DNA of 6,668 nucleotides, from positions 1-6,668 of the forward strand of contig JAEMSB010000269.1 of the NCBI GenBank assembly GCA_016463045.1. Direction: 5' to 3'. This DNA comes from Niveispirillum sp. GTDB lineage: Bacteria > Pseudomonadota > Alphaproteobacteria > Azospirillales > Azospirillaceae. Positions within the stretch are counted from its first letter, which is position 1. The number at the start of each line of letters is the position of its first letter. The position numbers and the translations under genes are program-made. Under the pieces are notes generated by a model that did not search any database, was not told the origin of the DNA, and worked only from the letters and a program-made list of their open reading frames with translations. This document shows positions 1 through 5,362 of the stretch, piece by piece.

Positions 1-2
1 AC

Positions 3-80
3 ACCGCATCCGCCCGCCTGACTGAAAGCGAACTGGCTGGCCACCCCCTGTCGCGCGCGGCGGAAGCGCCGGAGAAGTAG
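3..80 (+). CDS. Possible C-terminal tail of a convergent plus-strand gene (partial)
   Basis: Reading from position 3 gives an open frame to a TAG at 78-80 that would encode about 25 residues ending SRAAEAPEK. The gene would start left of the window. The support is indirect: the frame is open to the edge, the other two plus frames stop at 19-21 and 23-25, and a terminator that works in both directions begins about 28 nt after the TAG, as expected between two converging genes. The peptide is Ala/Glu-rich and low in information, so I recognise no family. It could equally be non-coding sequence. Confidence 0.35.
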   Translation, partial: TASARLTESELAGHPLSRAAEAPEK

Positions 81-107
81 AACCGGTCCTCCCGACGGCC
101 TGAAACG

Positions 108-142
108 AAAAACCCCCGCCGGAGCGATCCGGCGGGGGTTTT
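108..142. terminator. Bidirectional intrinsic terminator downstream of sucD
   Basis: A perfect 13-bp stem (111-123 with 128-140) encloses the loop GCGA. It is flanked by an A-run on the left (108-112) and a T-run on the right (139-142). Read on the minus strand it ends sucCD, about 32 nt after the sucD stop, with a 3' TTTTT tract. Read on the plus strand it ends in TTTT and would stop a convergent transcript from the left. Confidence 0.9.
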
Positions 143-171
143 CCTTACTCAAAACGCCTTGGGCGAAAAAA

Positions 172-1044
172 TCAGCCCAGCGCCTTCACCATGGTCGAGC
201 CCAGGCTGGCCGGGCTTTCGGAGACATGGATACCGGCGGCGCGCATCGCTTCCACCTTGAACTCGGCGGTGTCGTTACCGCCGGAGATCACGGCACCGGC
301 ATGGCCCATGCGGCGGCCCGGCGGGGCGGTGCGGCCGGCGATGAAGCCGACGACGGGCTTCTTCAGGCCGGATGCCTTGATGTACTCCGCACCGTTCACC
401 TCTGCGTCACCACCGATCTCGCCGATCATGATGATGCCTTCGGTTTCCGGATCGCGGGCGAACATTTCCAGCGCGTCCACGAAGTTGGTGCCATTGACGG
501 GGTCGCCGCCAATGCCGATGCAGGTGGTCTGGCCCAGGCCCGCCGCTGTGGTCTGCGCCACCGCTTCGTAGGTCAGGGTGCCGGAACGGGACACGATGCC
601 GATCTTGCCACGCTTGTGGATGTGGCCGGGCATGATGCCGATCTTGCACTCGTCCGGGGTGATGACGCCGGGGCAGTTCGGACCGATCAGGCGGGTCTTG
701 CTATTGGCAAGCGCGCGCTTGACGCGGACCATATCCAGCACCGGGATGCCCTCGGTGATGCAAACCACCAGCGGCAGTTCGGCATCGATGGCTTCCAGGA
801 TGGCGTCAGCCGCGAACGGCGGCGGCACATAGATGACCGAGGCGTTGGCGCCGGTCTTCAGCACTGCGTCCGACACGGTGTCGAACACCGGCAGGTCCAG
901 ATGCTTGGAACCGCCCTTGCCGGGGGTCACGCCGCCGACCATCTTGGTGCCATAGGCGATGGCCTGTTCGGAATGGAAGGTCCCCTGCGCGCCGGTGAAG
1001 CCCTGGCAGATGACCTTGGTGTCTTTATTGACGAGAACGGCCAT
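172..1044 (-). CDS. sucD: Succinyl-CoA synthetase (succinate-CoA ligase) alpha subunit
   Basis: SucD is the alpha subunit of the cytoplasmic TCA-cycle enzyme that converts succinyl-CoA, phosphate and ADP (or GDP) to succinate, CoA and ATP (or GTP). The 290-aa product matches the usual family length. An N-terminal CoA-binding Rossmann domain shows GFTGAQGTFHSEQ at residues 15-27. GPNCPG lies at 121-126. The ligase domain carries the phosphorylated histidine, His248, in GRRMGHAGA, equivalent to the active-site His of E. coli SucD. The ATG at 1042-1044 lies 1 nt after the sucC stop and has a near-perfect Shine-Dalgarno, so the start is secure. The two genes should be co-transcribed and translationally coupled to give balanced subunits. 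A terminator follows directly, and no sucA lies behind it in this window. The sequence appears intact with all key residues present. Confidence 0.98.
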   Translation of the reverse strand: MAVLVNKDTKVICQGFTGAQGTFHSEQAIAYGTKMVGGVTPGKGGSKHLDLPVFDTVSDAVLKTGANASVIYVPPPFAADAILEAIDAELPLVVCITEGIPVLDMVRVKRALANSKTRLIGPNCPGVITPDECKIGIMPGHIHKRGKIGIVSRSGTLTYEAVAQTTAAGLGQTTCIGIGGDPVNGTNFVDALEMFARDPETEGIIMIGEIGGDAEVNGAEYIKASGLKKPVVGFIAGRTAPPGRRMGHAGAVISGGNDTAEFKVEAMRAAGIHVSESPASLGSTMVKALG

Positions 1045-1045
1045 G

Positions 1046-2242
1046 TTACGCGGCCTCCTTCACGGCCTTGACGATCTTCTCGGCGGCGTCGGCCAGATTG
1101 TCGGCCGACAGGATCGGCAGACCGCTTTCGGCCAGGATCTTCTTGCCGAGGTCGACGTTGGTGCCTTCCAGACGGACAACCAGCGGAACATGCAGCGAGA
1201 CTTCACGCGCGGCGGCGACAACGCCGTCGGCAATGACGTCACAGCGCATGATGCCGCCGAAGATGTTGACCAGGATGCCTTCGACATTCGGGTCGGACAG
1301 GATCAGTTTGAAGGCGATCGTCACGCGTTCCTTGGTGGCGCCACCGCCCACATCCAGGAAGTTGGCCGGCTCGCCGCCATACAGCTTGATGATGTCCATG
1401 GTGGCCATGGCCAGGCCGGCACCGTTGACCATGCAGCCGATGTTGCCATCCAGCTTCACATAGTTCAGGCCGTGCTTGGTGGCTTCCGTCTCGGACGCTT
1501 CTTCTTCGGTCGGGTCGCGCAGCTCTTCGACGTCCGCGTGACGGTAGAGCGCGTTGTCGTCGAAGTTAACCTTGGCATCCAGCGCGATCACGTCGCCGGC
1601 GCCGGTCACGACCAGCGGGTTGATCTCAACCATGCTCATGTCCAGGTCGATGAACGCCTTGTACATGGCGGTCATGAACTTGGCGGCGGCATTGACCTGC
1701 TTGCCTTCCAGACCCAGGGCGAAGGCGACCTTGCGGGCGTGATAGCCCTGCAGGCCTTCGACGGGGTCGATGGCAACCTTGGTGATCTTCTCGGGGTGGC
1801 TGTGGGCCACTTCCTCGATCTCCATGCCGCCCTCGGTCGAGGCGACGATGGTGACGCGCGACGAGCCGCGATCCAGCAGCATCGACAGATACAGCTCGCG
1901 CTTGATGTCTGCGCCTTCCTCGATATAGAGGCGGCCGACTTCCTTGCCGTCCGGGCCGGTCTGCTTGGTGACCAGCACCTGGTTCAGCATGGCGGCGGCG
2001 TTGGACTTCACATCATCCACGCTCTTGACGACGCGGACGCCGCCCTTGCCGTTGGGGTCGTTCTTGAAACGACCGGCGCCACGGCCACCAGCATGGATCT
2101 GCGACTTCACCACCCAGACGGGACCACCCAGTTCGGTGGCAACCTTGGCGGCTTCGTCCGGCGTATAGGCGACGCCGCCGCGGGGCACCGCGACGCCGTA
2201 CTTCTTCAGCAGGCTCTTGGCCTGGTACTCATGGATATTCAT
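1046..2242 (-). CDS. sucC: Succinyl-CoA synthetase (succinate-CoA ligase) beta subunit
   Basis: SucC is the nucleotide-binding beta subunit that pairs with SucD. It binds ADP/GDP and Mg2+ and contributes the succinate site. The 398-aa product begins MNIHEYQAK, the family's characteristic start. The ATP-grasp N-terminal domain has KSQIHAGGRGAG at 47-58. The Mg-binding segment MVEINPLVV lies at 204-212 and DAKVNFDDNA at 222-231. The C-terminal ligase domain shows NGAGLAM (273-279), GGIMRCDVIA (329-338) and RLEGTN (357-362). The segment after AGGRGAG is slightly longer than in E. coli SucC as I recall it, which is usual for alphaproteobacteria. The start ATG (2240-2242) has only a weak upstream purine stretch but is fixed by the conserved N-terminus. 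The gene must have its own promoter in the 372-nt gap upstream, where I could not identify a convincing one. Confidence 0.98.
   Translation of the reverse strand: MNIHEYQAKSLLKKYGVAVPRGGVAYTPDEAAKVATELGGPVWVVKSQIHAGGRGAGRFKNDPNGKGGVRVVKSVDDVKSNAAAMLNQVLVTKQTGPDGKEVGRLYIEEGADIKRELYLSMLLDRGSSRVTIVASTEGGMEIEEVAHSHPEKITKVAIDPVEGLQGYHARKVAFALGLEGKQVNAAAKFMTAMYKAFIDLDMSMVEINPLVVTGAGDVIALDAKVNFDDNALYRHADVEELRDPTEEEASETEATKHGLNYVKLDGNIGCMVNGAGLAMATMDIIKLYGGEPANFLDVGGGATKERVTIAFKLILSDPNVEGILVNIFGGIMRCDVIADGVVAAAREVSLHVPLVVRLEGTNVDLGKKILAESGLPILSADNLADAAEKIVKAVKEAA
1054..1060 (-). promoter_or_regulatory. sucD ribosome-binding site inside the sucC 3' end
   Basis: On the minus strand AAGGAGG lies 9 nt before the sucD ATG and within the last codons of sucC. 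With only 1 nt between the sucC TAA and the sucD ATG, a terminating ribosome can re-initiate at once. This fixes the sucD start and indicates translational coupling. Confidence 0.85.
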
Positions 2243-2614
2243 CGCTCAGCCGTCTTGCTCTGGATGGGAGACGGGCCGGCAGAGCGGGGATCCGCCCAGC
2301 CGCACACGGAGGTCCAACCCCCACGCGGGCGGCACTTTAGCACTATGGGAACCGGGATCAACCATCCAAAGGTCCCTTGTCGTGCCCGTTAATATGCGGA
2401 ATTTTGCACGGCTCCACGGGGGCCTTCACAATACGAAATGGCGCAAACCCTTGCAGCGCAACAAGAGCCTGCCGCAGATGCGGTAAGTCCGAGCGTCAGG
2501 TGCAAGGGTGCCATGTAACGGTGACAGGACCACTACGTCTGTCATTTGCACGTGAAATGTCCCACTGGCCGGTCCGAACATGCCTGGAACCGGCCAGTAA
2601 GACATTTGTATGGA
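2243..2614. other. Intergenic region upstream of sucC (no gene seen)
   Basis: These 372 nt hold no convincing gene. They should contain the sucC promoter and leader, read leftward. Small symmetric motifs are visible: CCGCA-GA-TGCGG at 2472-2483, and a large inverted repeat near the right end, listed separately. The best sigma-70-like pair I could find is weak and is recorded among the rejected items. Confidence 0.6.
2555..2607. repeat. Long imperfect inverted repeat/hairpin after the small secreted-protein gene
   Basis: AAATGTC (2555-2561) pairs with GACATTT (2601-2607). After a 2-nt mismatch on each side, ACTGGCCGGT (2564-2573) pairs perfectly with ACCGGCCAGT (2589-2598) around a 15-nt loop. 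It begins 7 nt after the stop codon at 2615, so in the minus-strand transcript it would form a stable 3'-end hairpin. Only a short TTT follows, so it is a poor classical intrinsic terminator. The left flank contains further partial copies of the theme: TGACAG/CTGTCA at 2522-2527 and 2539-2544, and CATTT/AAATG at 2543-2547 and 2555-2559. Such nesting resembles a transposon end or a small palindromic repeat element. Confidence 0.75.
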
Positions 2615-2926
2615 TCAACCGCCCCGGCCCTTGAAGGCCTTCAACTGCTTGTTGAAGTTGGCAGCCAGCTTTTCCATGCGCTCGGTCGACTTGTTGTAGC
2701 TTTCGATATCCATCTTACCGCGCTTGCCCTCGGCGGTCAGGCAGGCCTGATACTCCTCGGTGGCGGCGATGTAGGCCTTCACGGCCTTTACGGCGTCCGC
2801 CATTTGGGTCTCAGACGCGGTGGCCCCGTCGGGCAGGGTGGGCGGATCACCCTGTTCACAGGCAGCCTGTGCGGCACCGGCAAACAGAATCATGGCGACG
2901 GCGGTAGACAGGATTGCTTTTTTCAT
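2615..2926 (-). CDS. Small exported two-cysteine protein, paralogue B (unknown function)
   Basis: The 103-aa product starts MKKAILST and has a typical Sec signal peptide: a KK n-region, a hydrophobic core at about 4-19, and AQA-A cleavage near residue 21. It is probably periplasmic. The mature part begins with CEQGDPP. A predicted helix follows (about 38-66, containing EEYQACL), then a GKRGK turn, then a second amphipathic helix (about 73-99) ending in a lysine-rich tail. The two cysteines, C23 and C62, could form a disulfide tying the extended N-terminus to helix 1. It is 60/81 identical without gaps to the neighbouring 3258-3572 product from the first cysteine onward. I chose the ATG at 2924-2926 because it places the signal peptide at the terminus. 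An in-frame ATG at 2992 would add residues reading through a structured AT-rich leader. A G-rich GGGGTG lies 7 nt upstream. I do not recognise a named family, and Cys preceded by QAA is a poor lipobox. Confidence 0.85.
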   Translation of the reverse strand: MKKAILSTAVAMILFAGAAQAACEQGDPPTLPDGATASETQMADAVKAVKAYIAATEEYQACLTAEGKRGKMDIESYNKSTERMEKLAANFNKQLKAFKGRGG

Positions 2927-3082
2927 CGTTTGACACCCCAAAGAACAATAAAATTTTAGATATCGGAATCGTCCTTGATGCCCGCGCATCAACCACGGCC
3001 CGATATCCAGGTTTTATTGGGTGCCAAGTTATCCCCAACTGACTAATTATTGGGCAATTATGCCCTTATCTCCCTAAACTTG
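2927..3082 (-). promoter_or_regulatory. Long, hairpin-rich 5' leader of paralogue B
   Basis: Between the predicted transcription start (about 3082) and the ATG lie about 155 nt with several inverted repeats. One is a nested hairpin, with outer arms GATATCGG (2959-2966) and CCGATATC (3000-3007) and inner arms TTGATGC (2975-2981) and GCATCAA (2986-2992) around a 4-nt loop. A second is TTGGG/CCCAA at 3017-3021 and 3034-3038. A third is the 14-nt GGGCA-ATTA-TGCCC at 3052-3065. The amount of pairing suggests a regulatory 5'-UTR, a small RNA, or an operator at the promoter-proximal repeat. I do not recognise a known riboswitch class. Confidence 0.45.
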
Positions 3083-3088
3083 TTGTGA

Positions 3089-3117
3089 AGGATAAAATCT
3101 CCACGCCTGCCCGTCAA
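3089..3117 (-). promoter_or_regulatory. Sigma-70-type promoter for paralogue B
   Basis: On the minus strand TTGACG (-35, 3112-3117) is followed after exactly 17 nt by TATCCT (-10, 3089-3094), inside an AT-rich stretch. Transcription would start near 3082. This is the best promoter match in the window, and it lies after the terminator of the preceding paralogue, so the two copies look independently transcribed. A weaker alternative (TTGCCC with GATAAC, 18-nt spacing) lies further into the leader. Confidence 0.6.
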
Positions 3118-3176
3118 TTACAGCTGCGGCGGGACCGAATGGTAAATGCATGCGCCAGCGTCGGGCGGCCAAAATG

Positions 3177-3207
3177 AAAAACCCGCGCCGGTTTCCCGGC
3201 ACGGGTT
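3177..3207 (-). terminator. Intrinsic terminator of paralogue A
   Basis: A 12-bp stem with one C-A mismatch pairs 3180-3191 with 3196-3207 around the loop TTTC. Read on the minus strand it is followed by a TTTTT tract (the A-run at 3177-3181). It sits about 50 nt after the stop codon at 3258 and separates this gene from the promoter of paralogue B. Confidence 0.85.
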
Positions 3208-3257
3208 CTCGTAACAGCGCCTGCCCAGCGAAGAGCGGGTGGCGGCAGAAACCTAAA

Positions 3258-3572
3258 TCAGCCGTTGCGGGCCTTGAAGGTCTTCAGCTGCTTGTTGAAG
3301 TCGGCGGCCAGCGCTTCCATGCGGGCGGCGGACTTGTTGTAGGCTTCCATGTCCATCTTGCCACCCTTGCCGGCGGCTTCCAGGCAGGCCTGATATTCTT
3401 CGGTCGACACGATGTAGGCCTTAACGGCCTTCATGGCTTCGGCCATCTGTTCCTGGCTGGCGGTGGCGCCATCAACCAGAGCCGGCGGGTTACCCTGTTC
3501 GCAGCCAGCGGCGAAAGCGGAGGTCGCGGTCAGGGACAGCAGGGCGGTGGCGAACAGCAGGGCGGTCTTCAT
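3258..3572 (-). CDS. Small exported two-cysteine protein, paralogue A (unknown function)
   Basis: The 104-aa product has a Sec-type signal peptide: MKT, a hydrophobic core at about 4-16, and AFA-A cleavage near residue 21. The short mature protein of about 83 residues is probably periplasmic. Visible elements are CEQGNPP at 24-30, DGATAS at 34-39, a helix with KAVKAYI (48-54) and TEEYQACL (57-64), a glycine/lysine turn, and a second helix ending FNKQLKTFKARNG. The cysteines are C24 and C63, at the same spacing as in the downstream paralogue. The sequence around C24 (AAGC) is only a weak lipobox, so a soluble periplasmic protein is more likely than a lipoprotein. A possible Shine-Dalgarno TAAGGA lies 12 nt upstream, slightly far. 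The protein is intact and strongly conserved with its neighbour, so both copies look functional. No enzyme motif is visible, and its role beside TCA-cycle genes is unexplained. Confidence 0.88.
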   Translation of the reverse strand: MKTALLFATALLSLTATSAFAAGCEQGNPPALVDGATASQEQMAEAMKAVKAYIVSTEEYQACLEAAGKGGKMDMEAYNKSAARMEALAADFNKQLKTFKARNG

Positions 3573-4050
3573 GGGGTGTCCAATTCCTTACGATGGCGTG
3601 TTTGTCGGTGCGATGGGGCGGGGAGGTGCCAGCAAAGGCGCCAAGCCGTCAACAGAAATCGCACCCTTTTGGGCGCGTGCCACTGTTGGCAGCATGTCTT
3701 TACTGACCTTGTGACGCCACCCTGTCCGAACGACTTGGCAACGCCACCAAATTAACTAGACACTTCATGGGATCGCCACAGCGAAAGCGCGATCAGCGCG
3801 TTTTTATTCGTGGCGTCCGTCTGATGGGGCGGACTATACGGGCGACCCGTAACCGAATGGTTAAGAAAACGACCCAAACATATACTTTCGTGCCGCTGTG
3901 ATGCAGATCAGTTTTGCAACGGAAGCAAAGATCGCAGGTCCAGCCATGCGGTTTCTTTATGGATATTTGGCCTGTATTTTACGAACTTATTTATAAAGGC
4001 GGTTGGTATTGACAAAAAGTGACCAGCGGGCGCTGTTCGGCGGAAACAAA
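3573..4050. other. Gene-free, AT-richer region between mdh and paralogue A
   Basis: About 480 nt separate the mdh terminator from the start of paralogue A, and I see no supported gene. The part from about 3830 to 4020 is clearly richer in A and T than the surrounding coding DNA, with tracts such as TTATTTATAAA near 3987-3997. The promoter of paralogue A should lie somewhere here, but no -35/-10 pair with good spacing stood out. A compact symmetric stretch lies at 3771-3805: GATCGC/GCGATC arms, then GCGC-GATCA-GCGC, then TTTTT. Read rightward it resembles a weak terminator, but no plus-strand gene upstream needs one. Confidence 0.5.
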
Positions 4051-4083
4051 AAACCCCGCCCGGATGGCCGGGCGGGGTTTTGT
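4051..4083 (-). terminator. Intrinsic terminator of mdh
   Basis: A perfect 13-bp GC-rich stem (4051-4063 with 4068-4080) encloses a 4-nt loop. Read on the minus strand it is followed by a long T-tract, the A-run at 4047-4053. It lies about 48 nt after the mdh stop. The right side also ends in TTTT, so it may act in both directions. It uncouples mdh from the genes further left. Confidence 0.92.
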
Positions 4084-4128
4084 GCCGGAAGGGCTGGAAA
4101 CCAGCACCTTCTGATAAAGGTAAAGTGA

Positions 4129-5094
4129 TCAGCCTTCGGCCGAAACCTTCTTGGTCACATCGACCAGAACCTTAACGGCGTCGACCGACTTGTCGAAATT
4201 GGCCTTCTCGTCGGCGGACAGGTCGATCTCGATGATCTTTTCCACGCCCTTGGAGCCGATGATGGTCGGCACGCCGATATAGAGACCGTCCACGCCGTAC
4301 TGACCCGTCAGCTTGGCAGCCACCGGCAGAACGCGCTTCTTGTCGCGCAGGAAGCTCTCGGCCATGGCGATGGCGGAAGCGGCCGGGGCGTAGAAGGCGG
4401 AACCGGTCTTCAGCAGGCCGACGATTTCGGCACCGCCGTCACGGGTACGCTGCACGATCTTGTCCAGCTTCTCCTGTGTGGTCCAGCCCATCTTCACCAG
4501 ATCGGGCAGCGGGATGCCGGCGACGGTGGAGTAGCGGACCGACGGGACCATGGTGTCGCCATGGCCACCCAGCACGAAGGCCGTGACGTCTTCGACCGAC
4601 ACACCGAATTCTTCGGCCAGGAACCAGCGGAAGCGGGCGCTGTCCAGGACGCCGGCCATGCCGACGACCTTCTCGGCGGGCAGACCCGACACTTCCTGGA
4701 ACAGGCCGACCATGGCGTCCAGCGGGTTGGTGATGACGATGACGAAGGCGTTGGGGGCGTGTTCCTTGACGCCGGCGGCCACGGCCTTGATGACCTTGGC
4801 GTTGATGCCGACCAGATCGTCACGGCTCATGCCCGGCTTGCGCGGCACGCCGGCGGTGATGATCACCACATCGGCGCCGGCGATATCGGCATAGTCGGAC
4901 GTGCCCGAGTAACCGGCGTCGAAACCGGCGACCGGCGACAGCTCGGCGATGTCCAGCGCCTTGCCCTTGGCAACGCCCGCGAAGTCGGGGATGTCGAGCA
5001 GGATGATATCACCCAGCTCCTTCTGGCCGGCCAGCAGGGCCAGCGTGCCACCGATCTGGCCGGCGCCGATCAGCGCGATCTTCTTGCGTGCCAT
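4129..5094 (-). CDS. mdh: Malate dehydrogenase (NAD-dependent, LDH-like type)
   Basis: Mdh catalyses the reversible oxidation of malate to oxaloacetate with NAD+ in the cytoplasm, a TCA-cycle step. The 321-aa product fits the LDH-like malate dehydrogenases common in alphaproteobacteria. The N-terminal Rossmann fold has GAGQIGG at 10-16, and Asp34 at the end of beta-2 indicates NAD preference. The substrate loop VPRKPGMSRDDL (83-94) carries two arginines, R85 and R91. R85 marks malate rather than lactate specificity. ITNP lies at 121-124. The catalytic Asp/Arg pair is in LDSARFR (D151, R154), and the catalytic His is H178 in GGHGD. All active-site residues are present. The ATG at 5092-5094 is preceded by AAGGGA at 7 nt, and the protein starts directly at the nucleotide-binding strand, so the start is firm. 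It has its own terminator and is not in an operon with sucCD here. Confidence 0.98.
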   Translation of the reverse strand: MARKKIALIGAGQIGGTLALLAGQKELGDIILLDIPDFAGVAKGKALDIAELSPVAGFDAGYSGTSDYADIAGADVVIITAGVPRKPGMSRDDLVGINAKVIKAVAAGVKEHAPNAFVIVITNPLDAMVGLFQEVSGLPAEKVVGMAGVLDSARFRWFLAEEFGVSVEDVTAFVLGGHGDTMVPSVRYSTVAGIPLPDLVKMGWTTQEKLDKIVQRTRDGGAEIVGLLKTGSAFYAPAASAIAMAESFLRDKKRVLPVAAKLTGQYGVDGLYIGVPTIIGSKGVEKIIEIDLSADEKANFDKSVDAVKVLVDVTKKVSAEG

Positions 5095-5362
5095 GGGAAT
5101 TTCCCTTCGATTGGTTCGGGTCAGGAAACAAGATTACGTTTGGAACATCCGGTTGCAACTTTCCTTAGCTGCAATGCGGGATGACCCTGGGCGGCGTGAT
5201 TAGCGTGAAACAGCCGTTCGGGCAAGCCGACAAGGGTCGTGGGTGCGGGGTGGCAGGCCAGCGCCTGACGCAAGGCCCATATGCGGCACTGCGGCGGGAA
5301 CGGAATAGGTGACGGCGCGGCCCTGACTTCGCGGCATTCCGCACCGTCTCACACCTTATATA
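5095..5362. other. Intergenic region between the pentapeptide gene and mdh
   Basis: This 268-nt gap contains no gene I can support. Next to mdh it holds the ribosome-binding site (5102-5107), which overlaps the inverted repeat GGGAATTTCCC at 5095-5105. I found no strong GC hairpin with a T-run after the pentapeptide gene, so its transcript may run on toward mdh. A perfect TATAAT on the minus strand (5362-5367) overlaps the stop codon, but no good -35 is spaced to it. Confidence 0.5.
5131..5158 (-). promoter_or_regulatory. Tentative mdh promoter
   Basis: On the minus strand TTGCAA (5153-5158) is followed after 16 nt by TAATCT (5131-5136), about 37 nt before the mdh ATG. The match to the sigma-70 consensus is only partial (4/6 and 3/6), so this is a candidate rather than a firm call. 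Confidence 0.25.

Noticed and set aside
226..1071. Long plus-strand open frame opposite sucD
   Set aside because: It is the antisense shadow of sucD, low in complexity and rich in Gly/Asp/His, as expected from GC-biased codon positions. SucD itself is unambiguous.
959..2392. Long (477 codon) plus-strand open frame opposite sucC
   Set aside because: It arises from GC-rich third positions of sucC, has no recognisable domain, and overlaps two certain genes on the other strand.
2428..2456. Possible sucC promoter (CTGCAA, 17 nt, TATTGT on the minus strand)
   Set aside because: The match is 3/6 and 4/6 to consensus, which is expected by chance in a gap of this size. It is kept only as a note.
2546..2959. 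Plus-strand frames opposite the small secreted-protein genes (also 3150-3755)
   Set aside because: The two frames resemble each other only because the minus-strand genes are paralogues. The minus-strand products have signal peptides and conserved residues, which the plus-strand ones lack.
2927..2992. Upstream start (ATG at 2992) extending paralogue B by 22 residues
   Set aside because: It would bury the signal peptide internally and translate the inverted-repeat leader. The paralogue begins at the equivalent shorter position.
3771..3805. Rightward terminator-like hairpin with a T-run
   Set aside because: The stem is short and overlapping, and no plus-strand gene lies upstream to be terminated.
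3901..3996. 31-codon plus-strand ORF in the AT-rich gap
   Set aside because: It is short, with no clear ribosome-binding site or codon-use signal, and the sequence looks like non-coding AT-rich DNA.
4561..5184. Plus-strand open frame opposite mdh
   Set aside because: It is antisense to a clear malate dehydrogenase and has no start context or domain.
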